A DNA stretch of 64,000 nucleotides from NCBI GenBank assembly GCA_964521195.1, contig CAZFRE010000001.1, positions 558,001 through 622,000 of the forward strand. The letters are read 5' to 3'. The translations under genes were made by a program, and so were the position numbers. Source of the DNA: CAWDNM01 sp964521195 (GTDB lineage: Bacteria; Actinomycetota; Coriobacteriia; Anaerosomatales; JAAXUF01). Every line of letters starts with the position of its first letter. Position 1 is the first letter of the stretch. Under the pieces are notes generated by a model. It saw only the letters and a program-made list of their open reading frames with translations, searched no databases and had not been told where the DNA came from. Of the stretch, positions 54,801 through 63,846 are shown piece after piece.

Positions 54801-55181
54801 ATGGCGAACGCGCGCATCCTCGCGGTCGATGACAGCCCGACGATCCTTGAGATGATCAAGGCGATCCTGCTGTCGGGCGGCTACGAGGTGATCACGGCTA
54901 CCGATGGAGCCGAGGCGCTCGAGACCGCGCGGGCAGAGATGCCCGACCTCATCCTTCTCGACGTGATGCTCCCGAAGCTCGATGGTTACCGCGTATGCCG
55001 TCTGCTCAAGTTCGACCAGAAGTACAAGGGCATCCCGATCATCATGCTCACCGCCAAGACCGAGGAGCAGGCGATGGCGACCGGTATCCGTACCGGTGCC
55101 AACCAGTACCTCACGAAGCCGATCGAACCTGAGCGGCTCCTCTCGGCGGTCGCCGAGGAACTCGCCAAGGTCCAGGGATAG
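54801..55181 (+). CDS. CheY-like single-domain response regulator
   Basis: 126 aa receiver domain with the phospho-acceptor D54 in LILLDVMLPKLDGYRV, the acidic pair in ILAVDDSPTIL, the switch Thr in IIMLTAKTEEQ and Lys in YLTKPIEPERLL. All phosphorylation residues are present. It has no output domain and so acts by protein contact. GAGGGGA precedes the ATG. The next gene codes for the degenerate GspE-like protein, a plausible target. Confidence 0.93.
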   Translation: MANARILAVDDSPTILEMIKAILLSGGYEVITATDGAEALETARAEMPDLILLDVMLPKLDGYRVCRLLKFDQKYKGIPIIMLTAKTEEQAMATGIRTGANQYLTKPIEPERLLSAVAEELAKVQG

Positions 55182-55196
55182 ACGGGCCTCTCGGCA

Positions 55197-57041
55197 ATGG
55201 CTGAAGCGGCAACAATCGCCGGGCGCGTCCTCGACGCACTCGCAACATCGGGGCACATCACCGCCGAGCAGCTGTCCGGTGCGCGCAGTGGCTCGCCTTC
55301 GGAAGGGGCTGCCGGACGCGGTCTCGTGGACCGCGGCCTGGTCACGGGCGCTCAGCTCGAGCGCGTGCTCGAGGACGTGATGGGTATTCCACGTGTCGAC
55401 CTCGCAAGCTACGCGCCCGACGATGAGGCGCTTGCGCTCGTTCCGGCTGCGGTCGCGCGGTTCCGTGGGGTGCTCCCGCTCTTCGAGATCGAAGGCATCC
55501 TCACCGTTGCGATCAGCGACCCCATCGACATCTTCACCCTCGACGAGCTGGCGTACGACCTGAGTCTCGAGGTCGAGCCCGTGCTCGCAGACGGCGTGGA
55601 CGTTCACGCGGCCATCCGCCAGTACTACGGCGAAGGCACCGCCGTCGAGATATCGGACTCCGAGACCGTCATCGCCGGCCCCCCGACCCACGACGAACTC
55701 GAGATTTCGGCCGCCGATTTCTTCGAGGTCGCCGAGGAGGACATAGCTCCGTCGGTCGCACCGACGGTGGCCGAGGTCGAAGCCGAACCTGAGGCGGACG
55801 TTCAGGTCCAGTCGGTTCAGGAGGTCATCGAGGCGGTATCGCCCGAGGGGCCCGCGACCATCGACCTCGATGTTCTCGCTGTGGCCGACGACCGCAAGCT
55901 TGCGGTGCTCGTTGCTGACATCCTGGAGCAGGCGGTATCGCGCGGAGCGAACCGCATCCATGTCTTCCCGTACAAGAACGACTTCTTCCTGGTCTACCGC
56001 ACGAAGGGGCGCCTCGAGAAGATCGCGAGCGCACCGCTCTCGATGCAGGGGCCGTTGATCGACGGCTTCAAGGCGTGGGCGAAGCTCGGGCACGTACCCG
56101 CGGACGTGCCGGCCCTCGGACGACAGCACGCGGAGATCGGATCGCGAGCGCTCGTCGTCACCGTGTCGTCGGTTCCCACCGTCGCAGGGCAGCGACTCGT
56201 CGTGTCGCTGGCGCCCGCGCGTCCGGAGCCCCGCAGTCTCCTCGAGCTCGGCATGACCGATGCCGAGTCGCGCGCGCTGCAGGCGATGATCGAGCGCGGG
56301 CGCGGCATGCTGCTCGTCGCGGCGCCGGTCGCCGGAGGGCGCTCGAGCACCTACTACTCGCTGCTGCACCATGCCGCCGGCTCGGGCCGCACGGTCTACT
56401 CGGTCGAGCGCTCGATCGACTACGAGATCCCGGCGGTCGCCCAAGTGCTCGTGAATCCGGGCTCGCCGGTCGGCGCCGCTTCCTACTTCGCAGCGGGCAT
56501 CCGGCAGGACACGGACGTGATGGCGATCGATTCGATGCAATCGGTCGAGGACGTTCATCTCGCCATCGAGGCGGCCGGCCTCGGCAAGCTCGTCATCGCC
56601 ACGTTCGCGGGCTCCGATATCGCGAGCGCCGTGCGCCGCATGCTCGACCTGGGGGCCGAGCCCGTTTCGCTCGGCAGCGCGCTGACGCTCGCGGTCGGTC
56701 AGCGGGTCGTCCGCACCAACTGCCCCAACTGCTCCGTCGATGAGAAGTCGCCGCTGTCTGACCTGATCCCCGGTGCTGAACGCGGCATGACCACGCGCAA
56801 AGGCACCGGCTGCCCCAACTGCGGCAAGAGCGGCTTTCAGGGTGCCACCGGCATCTTCGAGGTGCTGCCGTTCACCGAGCCGGTCCGTGCCGAGGTGGCG
56901 CGAGGCGGCACGGCGGCGAGTATCGACGCAGCCGCCCGGGCTGCGGGGATGCGCCCCATGTCCGCGTCGGGTCTCGCGAAGGTCCGAGACGGCGTCGTGA
57001 GCGCCGAGGAGCTCGACCGCGTACTGAGATTCAGTGTGTGA
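55197..57041 (+). CDS. GspE/PilB-like protein with degenerate ATPase motifs
   Basis: 614 aa. N-terminal MshEN-type region (about 1-150: RGLVDRGLVTGAQLERVLED, GVLPLFEIEGILTVAISDPI) as found in PilB/MshE, where it can bind cyclic di-GMP; an acidic linker; an N2-like domain (about 230-360) and an ATPase-like domain. The P-loop reads APVAGGRSST (376-385) with Arg instead of the essential Lys, and the Walker B/Asp-box (about 440-452) reads DVMAIDSMQSVED instead of the usual VGEIRDxET. The tetracysteine zinc site is kept (NCPNCSVDEK and GCPNCGKSG). It looks like a catalytically dead motor homologue used as a regulator or scaffold. It is embedded between cheY and cheW. Confidence 0.87.
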   Translation: MAEAATIAGRVLDALATSGHITAEQLSGARSGSPSEGAAGRGLVDRGLVTGAQLERVLEDVMGIPRVDLASYAPDDEALALVPAAVARFRGVLPLFEIEGILTVAISDPIDIFTLDELAYDLSLEVEPVLADGVDVHAAIRQYYGEGTAVEISDSETVIAGPPTHDELEISAADFFEVAEEDIAPSVAPTVAEVEAEPEADVQVQSVQEVIEAVSPEGPATIDLDVLAVADDRKLAVLVADILEQAVSRGANRIHVFPYKNDFFLVYRTKGRLEKIASAPLSMQGPLIDGFKAWAKLGHVPADVPALGRQHAEIGSRALVVTVSSVPTVAGQRLVVSLAPARPEPRSLLELGMTDAESRALQAMIERGRGMLLVAAPVAGGRSSTYYSLLHHAAGSGRTVYSVERSIDYEIPAVAQVLVNPGSPVGAASYFAAGIRQDTDVMAIDSMQSVEDVHLAIEAAGLGKLVIATFAGSDIASAVRRMLDLGAEPVSLGSALTLAVGQRVVRTNCPNCSVDEKSPLSDLIPGAERGMTTRKGTGCPNCGKSGFQGATGIFEVLPFTEPVRAEVARGGTAASIDAAARAAGMRPMSASGLAKVRDGVVSAEELDRVLRFSV

Positions 57042-57048
57042 GGATGCG

Positions 57049-57546
57049 ATGAGCAGGAGTGAGGAGATCATCATCCCCGTGGATGACCAGCACGTCGGAG
57101 TCGAGGATGCAGCGTCATCGGGCGAGGTCGCCCGCGCCGTGGCGTTCTTCCTCGGCGGACAGCGCTACGCGCTGCCCCTCGAGCGCGTCAACGAGATCCA
57201 GCAGATCGTCGCCTTTTCGGAGACGCCGGAAGGCAGATCCTCCGTGGTGGGCATGGTCAATCTGCGCGGCAACGTGATTCCCGCCGTCGACATGCGCATG
57301 CTCGTGGGGCTCGACACGCAAGCGTACACGCTCGAGACCCCGATGATCATCACCGAGACGCACGGCCAGACCGTCGCGCTCATCGTCGACGAGGTGCAAG
57401 ACGTGCTCGAGCTGCCCGAGGGGTGCCTGCAGGAGGCGCCGCCTCTGCACGCGCTGTCGTCGAAGATGATCGGCGTCTGCCGGATGCCCGATGGACTGAT
57501 GAACCTGCTCGACATAGATCTCCTGCTCGGGCTCAACCAGCTGTGA
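57049..57546 (+). CDS. cheW: CheW-like coupling protein 1
   Basis: 165 aa. SH3-like CheW domain: AVAFFLGGQRYALPLERVNE, VVGMVNLRGNVIPAVDMRML, VALIVDEVQDVLEL and a closing LLDIDLLLGLN. Links receptors to CheA. An N-terminal tail of about 30 residues precedes the domain. ATG 57049 has TGAGGA five bases ahead; a GTG at 57034 overlaps the upstream stop. A second CheW gene follows nine bases later. Confidence 0.93.
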   Translation: MSRSEEIIIPVDDQHVGVEDAASSGEVARAVAFFLGGQRYALPLERVNEIQQIVAFSETPEGRSSVVGMVNLRGNVIPAVDMRMLVGLDTQAYTLETPMIITETHGQTVALIVDEVQDVLELPEGCLQEAPPLHALSSKMIGVCRMPDGLMNLLDIDLLLGLNQL

Positions 57547-57555
57547 GGCGGTAGC

Positions 57556-58101
57556 GTGGCTGCGGAACCTACACACAATCTTGCCGAGACAGCCGAGGAG
57601 ATCCTCGCTCGACGTGCGGACTCGCTCGCGCTCGAGACGCTTGACGAGGAGGTCTCCGACCAGCTCTCGCTGCTGCTCTTCCGGATCGGCGAGGAGTGGT
57701 ACGCCGTCCGGGTCAGCGACGTTCGCGAGATCTTCCAGGAGTACGAGATCACGCAGATCCCCTGCGTTCCGAATTACATCCTCGGCGTGGTGAACGTGCG
57801 CGGCGAGATCCTCTCGGTGACGGACTCGGCGACGATCATGGGCATCGGGTCGGTCGCCACAGTCGATGGGGTCGCGCCACCCGCGATTGTCGTGTCAAAC
57901 GACGAGGTCGTCACGGCGCTCGTCGTCGACGAGATCGGCGACATCGCGGAGGTTCCCAACGGAGCGGTCGAGCCGCCCATCAGCATCATCGACCGCTCGC
58001 AGGCGGAGTTCGTGGCGGGTTCTGTGTACATCGATGGGTCCATGGTGGGCCTCATCGCCATCGATAGGATGTTGGCGCCGGTCGTCGTCGGCCGGCACTA
58101 G
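57556..58101 (+). CDS. cheW: CheW-like coupling protein 2
   Basis: 181 aa. CheW domain from about residue 35: LLLFRIGEEWYAVRVSDVRE, YILGVVNVRGEILSVTDSAT, VTALVVDEIGDIAEVPNGAV and SVYIDGSMVGLIAIDRMLAP. The N-terminal 35 residues are helical. Two different CheW proteins in one operon suggest two binding modes, as in type IV pilus-linked (Pil-Chp) systems. GTG start. Confidence 0.92.
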   Translation: MAAEPTHNLAETAEEILARRADSLALETLDEEVSDQLSLLLFRIGEEWYAVRVSDVREIFQEYEITQIPCVPNYILGVVNVRGEILSVTDSATIMGIGSVATVDGVAPPAIVVSNDEVVTALVVDEIGDIAEVPNGAVEPPISIIDRSQAEFVAGSVYIDGSMVGLIAIDRMLAPVVVGRH

Positions 58102-58119
58102 AAGACAGGGGCTCGGGGC

Positions 58120-59340
58120 ATGAAGCTGTGGAGACAGATCAACGGCAAGCTGTTGAACAGGTTCACCTTCTTCACGATATCGATGCAGATCATCTTCCTG
58201 ATCTGCCAGTTCGCCATCATCCTTCTCCTGTTCTCAGCGGACCTCGATGAGGCGCGCGTCAGGACGGGGATCGGCATCATCTTCGCGGTGTCGTTCGTCC
58301 TCGCCGCCCTATGGGCAGCGGGCAACTACTGGCTGACGAGGCGCTCGCTCACGCCGCTCACCAACGTGGTCGATTCCGTCCGTGCCGCGTGCCAGGGCGA
58401 GATCGGCCACAAGGTCGAGGTGAACACGCAAGACGAGATCGGCGATCTCGCCTCGTCGTACAACCAGATGGTCGACCTGATCGTCTACCTCATCCGGCAG
58501 ACACAGGAGTCCTCCGACCGGCTCGCCTCTTCGTCCAACGACATCCTCTCGGCGACCGAGCAGCAAGCGTCAGGCGCCGCCGAGCAGGCCGCGTCGATCA
58601 GCGAGACGACCGCCACGATGGAAGAGCTCGCGAGCACGTATCGGCAGATCGCCGAGAACGCCGACCAGGTCGTCACCATGGCAGAGGCGTCGCTCGGGTC
58701 GGCCGAGTCTGGCCAGCAGGCGGTCGCCAACACCCTGCAGTCGATGGAGCAGATCAAGTCGCGCACGCAACAGAGCGCGAACAAGATCCTCGCGCTGGGT
58801 GAGCGCAGCCAGCAGATCGGGCAGGTCCTCACGATCATCAACTCGATCGCCGACCAGACCAAGATCCTCGCGCTCAACGCCGCGATCGAGGCCGCGCGCG
58901 CAGGCGAGGCGGGCAAGGGCTTCTCGGTCGTCGCCATCGAGATCCGCAAGCTCGCTGAGTCGGTCGTCGACTCCACGAGCGAGATCGGCAGCATCATGAC
59001 CGAGATCCAGAGCTCGGCGAATGACCTCGTCATCTCCACCGAGCAGGAACTCAAGCAGGTCCAGGCCGGCGTCGATCTCGCCCACACCACGGGCGAGAGC
59101 CTCGATCGCATCCTCGACCTCGTCGAACAGACCACTGTCGCTGCCAAGGAGATCTCGGCAGCGACACAGCAGCAGAAGAGCGCCACGGACCAGGTCGTCA
59201 AGGCGATGCGCGAGGTTGCCGCGGTCGCGCAGCAGACGGCCGCCGGCTCCAGGCAGGTTGCCTCATCGGCCGAACTGCTCTCCGGCATGGCGCGTGAGTC
59301 AAGCCAGGTCGGCTCGGCCTTCCAGATCGTTGACCGCTAA
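58120..59340 (+). CDS. methyl-accepting chemotaxis protein without sensor domain
   Basis: 406 aa. Two closely spaced membrane helices (about 13-38 and 47-70) connected by only about ten residues, then HAMP (about 71-122) and a cytoplasmic signalling domain with the hairpin tip QTKILALNAAIEAARAGEAG and FSVVAIEIRKLAESVVDSTS. There is no periplasmic ligand-binding domain, so it may sense the membrane, other proteins, or cytosolic signals. It lies directly before cheA and is probably the cognate receptor. Confidence 0.93.
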   Translation: MKLWRQINGKLLNRFTFFTISMQIIFLICQFAIILLLFSADLDEARVRTGIGIIFAVSFVLAALWAAGNYWLTRRSLTPLTNVVDSVRAACQGEIGHKVEVNTQDEIGDLASSYNQMVDLIVYLIRQTQESSDRLASSSNDILSATEQQASGAAEQAASISETTATMEELASTYRQIAENADQVVTMAEASLGSAESGQQAVANTLQSMEQIKSRTQQSANKILALGERSQQIGQVLTIINSIADQTKILALNAAIEAARAGEAGKGFSVVAIEIRKLAESVVDSTSEIGSIMTEIQSSANDLVISTEQELKQVQAGVDLAHTTGESLDRILDLVEQTTVAAKEISAATQQQKSATDQVVKAMREVAAVAQQTAAGSRQVASSAELLSGMARESSQVGSAFQIVDR

Positions 59341-59373
59341 CAGCGCTCGGCCTAGACGCGAGGGGACCGGCTC

Positions 59374-61791
59374 ATGGTCGAGTTCGATAGAAGTGCATTC
59401 ATAGGGAAGTTCCAGGAAGAGGCGCAGGATCTTCTGCAGCGTCTGAATGAGGGCGTCATCACGCTCGAGGGCGACCCGGAGAACCGCGAGCTCATCGACC
59501 AGATGATGCGCGACGCTCACACGATCAAGGGCAGCTCGCGCATGGTCGGCCTGATCGAGATCTCCGATGTCGCGCACTGGCTCGAGAACATCATGGTGCG
59601 GGTGCGCGATAAGGAGATGGCGTACACGCCGGACATGAGTGACTCGTTCTTCGAGGCGCTCGACGCCATCGTCTACCTCACTGACAACGCCGGAGTGAAC
59701 GTCGACAACGCGATCGATCTGGAGGCGCTCAAGAAGCGTCTCGCCGATATCGCCGCTACGGGGACCACGGCTGAGGAGGCGCCCGCCGAGCCGGTTGCCG
59801 CCGAGGAGCCCAAGCCCAAGAAGCGCACGAAGAAGCCTGCCGAGGCCGCAGCCGAACCACCCGCGCCAGCCGAGACGGTCGAGCCGGAGGTGGGAGAGAG
59901 CGCGGGGACAGAGGCACCAGAGGCACAGGGCGACGAGGACGAGCACGAGGACGACGAGCACGAGGACGTTCAGGACGAGGACGACGAGCCCGTCGCGGGC
60001 GGCTCGGGGCAGCCCAAGCGCGTGCAGCGCGAGGGCGAGCTGAAGTCCAAGGTCCAGGCCACGATCCGCATTCGGACGAGCCAGGTCGACAACCTGCTCA
60101 ACCTCATCAGCGAAGTCGTCATCTCGCAGATCAAGTCCGAGCAACGCGTGACCGACATCCGCCTGACGCATGGCAAGATCAACGAGACATGGCAGGCATG
60201 GTCTCGGATAAAGTCGACGTTCCAGGCCATGGCTCGCGAAGAGCTCATGGATGCCATCGGTGACGACATCAACCTCGTCGATTCGCTCATGTCGGATAGT
60301 CGCCGTGAGTTGACGGAGTACATCAAGGACTACTCGGAAGATGTCTCGCGCACGTCGGTCGTGATCAACGACCTGCAGGAGCAGGGCATGCGTCTGCGCA
60401 TGCTTCCCGCGAACACCATCTTCCAGGCGTTTCCACGCGCGGTACGCGATCTCGCCAAGCAGTTCCGCAAGGACATCGAGCTCGTGATCGAGGGCGGCGA
60501 CACCGAACTCGACAAGAAGGTGCTCGAAGAGATAAACGACCCGCTCGTCCACATCATGCGAAACGCGGTCGATCACGGCATCGAGGATCCCGAGACCCGC
60601 AAGGCGCTCGGCAAGCCCCCGCACGGCACCGTACACCTCGGAGCGCGCCAGGAGGGCGACCGTATCCTCATCGAGATCAGCGACGATGGCGCGGGCATCG
60701 ATCCCGAGAAGGTGCGCCAGAGCGCGATCCGGAAGGGCTACATCACCGAGGCCGAGGCCAAGTCGATCTCCGACCGCGAGGCGCAGTACATGATCTTCGA
60801 GGCGGGCTTCTCAACCGCTGCGATCATCACGGAGATATCGGGGCGCGGCGTCGGCATGGACGTGGTGCGCGAGTTCGTCGTGGAGAAGCTCAAGGGATCG
60901 CTCGATCTCGATTCGACGCCCGGCAAGGGCACGAAGTTCAAGCTCACCATCCCTCTCACGCTCGCGATCATCCGCGCGCTGATGCTCAAGGTGGGCGGTC
61001 AGGTCTACGCCCTGCCGACCGGCTCGATCGAGGAGACCCTTCGCGTCGACCCGGGTGAGATCATCAAGGTGGAGGGGCGCGAGGTCATCCGCCGGCAGCG
61101 TCGCACCATACCGCTCGTGCGCCTCTCCGACATCCTCGGCGTTCCTGCGGCCGAGACGCAGGCCAAGAAGGTCCCGATCGCGACCATCGGCTACTCGGGC
61201 CACCGCATGGGCTTCATCGTCGATGCGTTCGTCGGCGAGCAGCAGATCGTCATCAAGCCGCTCGGAAACCACCTGCGCAAGATCGACAACGTCGCCGGCG
61301 TGACGATCCTCGGCGCCGGTGAGGTCGTCCCGATCCTCAACGTCCCGGACCTCATGGCCAACGCCCGCACACGGTCGGGTCAACGTGTGGGCTTGCAGAC
61401 CGCGCGTGCCGAGCGACAGGGTCCGCGAACCATCCTCATCTGCGAGGACTCGTTCACGACCCGAGAGCTGGAGCGTTCCATCTTCGAAGCCGCAGGCTAC
61501 GAAGTCGAGACGGCCGTCGACGGCGCACAGGGACTCGGCAAGCTCAAGGACGGCCTTGGGCCCGACGCCATCGTCACCGACGTGCAGATGCCGAACATGA
61601 CCGGTTTCGAGCTGACCAAGGCGGTCAAGTCCGACCCGGCTCTCAAGGACATTCCGGTCATCATCGTCACCTCGCTCGAACGCGAGGAAGAGAAGGCTGA
61701 GGGCATCGACGCCGGTGCCGACGCCTACATCACGAAGTCGGTGTTCAACCAGGACACACTGCTCGACACGGTCGAGCGGCTCATCCGCTAA
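59374..61791 (+). CDS. cheA: chemotaxis histidine kinase CheA with C-terminal receiver domain
   Basis: 805 aa. HPt domain with H49 in MMRDAHTIKGSSRMVGL; a long Pro/Ala/Glu- and Asp-rich linker (about 130-215); dimerisation helices; HATPase with LVHIMRNAVDHGIEDPETR, ISDDGAGIDPEKVR and GRGVGMDVVREFV; a CheW-like domain (about 535-670); and a receiver domain at the C-terminus (about 685-805) with D736 in AIVTDVQMPNMTG. Hybrid CheA-REC kinases are typical of frizzy/Chp-like alternative systems. No P2 (CheY-binding) domain is clearly visible. Confidence 0.95.
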   Translation: MVEFDRSAFIGKFQEEAQDLLQRLNEGVITLEGDPENRELIDQMMRDAHTIKGSSRMVGLIEISDVAHWLENIMVRVRDKEMAYTPDMSDSFFEALDAIVYLTDNAGVNVDNAIDLEALKKRLADIAATGTTAEEAPAEPVAAEEPKPKKRTKKPAEAAAEPPAPAETVEPEVGESAGTEAPEAQGDEDEHEDDEHEDVQDEDDEPVAGGSGQPKRVQREGELKSKVQATIRIRTSQVDNLLNLISEVVISQIKSEQRVTDIRLTHGKINETWQAWSRIKSTFQAMAREELMDAIGDDINLVDSLMSDSRRELTEYIKDYSEDVSRTSVVINDLQEQGMRLRMLPANTIFQAFPRAVRDLAKQFRKDIELVIEGGDTELDKKVLEEINDPLVHIMRNAVDHGIEDPETRKALGKPPHGTVHLGARQEGDRILIEISDDGAGIDPEKVRQSAIRKGYITEAEAKSISDREAQYMIFEAGFSTAAIITEISGRGVGMDVVREFVVEKLKGSLDLDSTPGKGTKFKLTIPLTLAIIRALMLKVGGQVYALPTGSIEETLRVDPGEIIKVEGREVIRRQRRTIPLVRLSDILGVPAAETQAKKVPIATIGYSGHRMGFIVDAFVGEQQIVIKPLGNHLRKIDNVAGVTILGAGEVVPILNVPDLMANARTRSGQRVGLQTARAERQGPRTILICEDSFTTRELERSIFEAAGYEVETAVDGAQGLGKLKDGLGPDAIVTDVQMPNMTGFELTKAVKSDPALKDIPVIIVTSLEREEEKAEGIDAGADAYITKSVFNQDTLLDTVERLIR

Positions 61792-61806
61792 CTCGAAGCG
61801 AGGAAC

Positions 61807-62853
61807 ATGGCCGGCTTCAAGAAGCATGTGCGCGTGCTGATCGCCGACGACTCGCTCGTCGCACGAGAGATGCTCGCGACGATCCTGTCGTCCGACCCGG
61901 AGATCGAGGTCGTAGGTCAGGCAGCCGACGGTGAGGAAGCCGTTGCGATGGTGGCGCGTCTGCGGCCCGATCTCGTGACCATGGACATCCACATGCCGCG
62001 GCTCGACGGCTTGCGCGCGACCGAGAAGATCATGGCCTACACGCCGACGCCGATCCTGGTGGTCTCCTCCTCGGTGCGCGGCGAGGGCGTCGGCAGCGCG
62101 TTCGATGCGTTGGGTCTGGGCGCGCTCGAGGTCATCAAGAAGCCCGAGCCGCGCGACTGGGCGGATCTCGACAAGATCGGGCGTGAGGTCATCCGCAAGG
62201 TCAAGGTGCTCGCCAACGTCCGGGTCATCACCCACATCCGCGGGCGGCGCGAGCAGCGCGAGGCGCACAGCGCGCGCGTCCACGGCGTCCCCGGCGGACG
62301 GAGCATCGTCGCGATCGGCTCCTCCACGGGTGGCCCATCGGCGCTGCTCGCTGTTCTCGGCAGGCTCCCCAAGGATCTCAAGGTGCCCGTCGTCGTGGCG
62401 CAGCACATCGCCGATGGATTCGTGCCCGGACTCGTGAGCTGGCTCAACGCCGGCTGTGCGATCGATGTCGTGCTGGGCGAGGAGGGGGTGCGTCCCGATC
62501 CCGGCATCGCATACTTCGCTCCCACCGGCGCCAATATGGTCGTCGACAAGGGCATCATCCGGCTCCAGGCGCCGGGGGCGGGGCAGCTCTACGTGCCGAG
62601 CGCCGACACGCTCTTCGATTCCGTTGCGCGCAGCTTCGGGAAGCGGACCGTGGGCGTTCTGCTGACCGGCATGGGTGCCGACGGTGCGGCCGGGCTGAAG
62701 CATCTTCACGATCTTGGCGCGGCGACCATCGCTCAGGATGAGGCGACCTGCACGGTGTTCGGCATGCCGAAGGCGGCGATCGACCTGGGCGCGGCGGAGC
62801 GCACGCTCGGCGTCAACGACATCGCCGCGGCGATCGTCGAGGCAGTCGGCTAG
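61807..62853 (+). CDS. cheB: chemotaxis protein-glutamate methylesterase CheB
   Basis: 348 aa. Receiver domain (D60 in LVTMDIHMPRLDGLRATEKI) and methylesterase domain with the catalytic Ser S173 in IGSSTGGPSALLAVL, His in VVVAQHIADGF and Asp in LTGMGADGAAGLKHL. Removes methyl groups added by CheR and so resets the receptor. It is the last gene of the operon; a hairpin follows. Confidence 0.96.
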   Translation: MAGFKKHVRVLIADDSLVAREMLATILSSDPEIEVVGQAADGEEAVAMVARLRPDLVTMDIHMPRLDGLRATEKIMAYTPTPILVVSSSVRGEGVGSAFDALGLGALEVIKKPEPRDWADLDKIGREVIRKVKVLANVRVITHIRGRREQREAHSARVHGVPGGRSIVAIGSSTGGPSALLAVLGRLPKDLKVPVVVAQHIADGFVPGLVSWLNAGCAIDVVLGEEGVRPDPGIAYFAPTGANMVVDKGIIRLQAPGAGQLYVPSADTLFDSVARSFGKRTVGVLLTGMGADGAAGLKHLHDLGAATIAQDEATCTVFGMPKAAIDLGAAERTLGVNDIAAAIVEAVG

Positions 62854-62872
62854 CAGGGGGCGCGTCTGGGCA

Positions 62873-62897
62873 GTCGGCCCGCTACCGTCGGGCTGAC
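62873..62897 (+). terminator. terminator of the chemosensory operon
   Basis: GTCGGCCCG (62873-62881) / CGGGCTGAC (62889-62897), nine pairs with one G-U, 7-base loop. No T-run. Confidence 0.5.
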
Positions 62898-62910
62898 GGG
62901 GTCGAATGGC

Positions 62911-62916
62911 TATACT
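62911..62916 (+). promoter_or_regulatory. -10 element of murI
   Basis: TATACT six bases before the murI ATG, which places transcription start at the start codon (leaderless). Confidence 0.6.
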
Positions 62917-62922
62917 CAAGGC

Positions 62923-63846
62923 ATGAACCGAATGCCGATAGGTGTCTTCGACTCAGGGCTCGGCGGGCTCACCGTCGCGCGAGAGATCGCGACCGCTCTG
63001 CCTGTCGAGTCGATTCTCTACTTGGGTGACACTGCCCGCTGCCCATACGGACCCCGCGACCTCGACGAGGTGCGCCGGTTCGTGCTCGAGATCGGCTCGT
63101 GGCTTGAGCGCCGTCCGGTCAAGCTGATCGTCATCGCCTGCAACACGGCGACGGCAGCAGGTCTCACGCTCGCGCAGGAGACGTTCTCGGTCCCGGTCAT
63201 CGGCGTCGTCGAGCCTGGCGCGAGGGCGGCTGTCATGGCGACCCGGAACCGCCGTGTCGGCGTCATCGGCACTGTGGGGACCATCGACTCCGGCGCGTAC
63301 AGCACCGCGGTTCGCGGGCTGGATGCCGGGGTGACGGTCTTCTCGGCATCGACACCGCGCTTCGTCGACATCGTGGAGGAGGGGCTGCGCTTGGACGCCG
63401 GGCCGGTCGAGGGTCTGCTCGCAGACTCCGCCGATGTCTTCGTGCGCCCGTCGTTTCACGAGATCGCGCGCGACTATCTCGACCCGCTCAAGCGGTCGGG
63501 TATCGACACGCTCGTGCTCGGATGCACGCACTACCCGCTGCTCTCGGCTGCGATCCAGCAGGTCGTGGGGGCTCGCGTGCGGCTGATCTCATCCGCCGAG
63601 GAGACCGCAGCCGAGGTTGCGGCAACGCTTGCGCGCAGGGGGCACCTTGCCGAGCCGGGCGCCAGCCCGCGCTACGAGTTCGTGACGACCGGTGATGCCG
63701 CGGAGTTCGCGCGTCTGGGCTCGCGCGTGTTCGGGCGAGCGCTTGACGACGTCTCGCGCATCGAGCTCGCTGAGCTGGGCGCGGCGGGTGCTGGTACGCT
63801 ATCGTCGGCTGTGGAACCCGCGACCGAGGAGGCTACGTGCGCCTGA
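62923..63846 (+). CDS. murI: glutamate racemase
   Basis: 307 aa. Supplies D-glutamate for peptidoglycan. The two catalytic cysteines are in IVIACNTATAAG and LVLGCTHYPLL; the start IGVFDSGLGGLTVAREI and ILYLGDTARCPYGPRDLDEV are typical. It is some 40 residues longer than most MurI at the C-terminus. The ATG is directly behind a -10 and lacks a ribosome-binding site. Its stop overlaps the GTG of the next gene. Confidence 0.96.
   Translation: MNRMPIGVFDSGLGGLTVAREIATALPVESILYLGDTARCPYGPRDLDEVRRFVLEIGSWLERRPVKLIVIACNTATAAGLTLAQETFSVPVIGVVEPGARAAVMATRNRRVGVIGTVGTIDSGAYSTAVRGLDAGVTVFSASTPRFVDIVEEGLRLDAGPVEGLLADSADVFVRPSFHEIARDYLDPLKRSGIDTLVLGCTHYPLLSAAIQQVVGARVRLISSAEETAAEVAATLARRGHLAEPGASPRYEFVTTGDAAEFARLGSRVFGRALDDVSRIELAELGAAGAGTLSSAVEPATEEATCA

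Noticed and set aside
54723..57074. 783-codon open frame on the minus strand
   Set aside because: It lies exactly opposite cheY, the GspE-like gene and their ends; its composition (Arg, His, Leu, Asp rich, no motifs) is what GC-rich coding DNA gives on the other strand.
60811..62919. 702-codon open frame on the minus strand
   Set aside because: Shadow of cheA and cheB; no motif and no ribosome-binding site.
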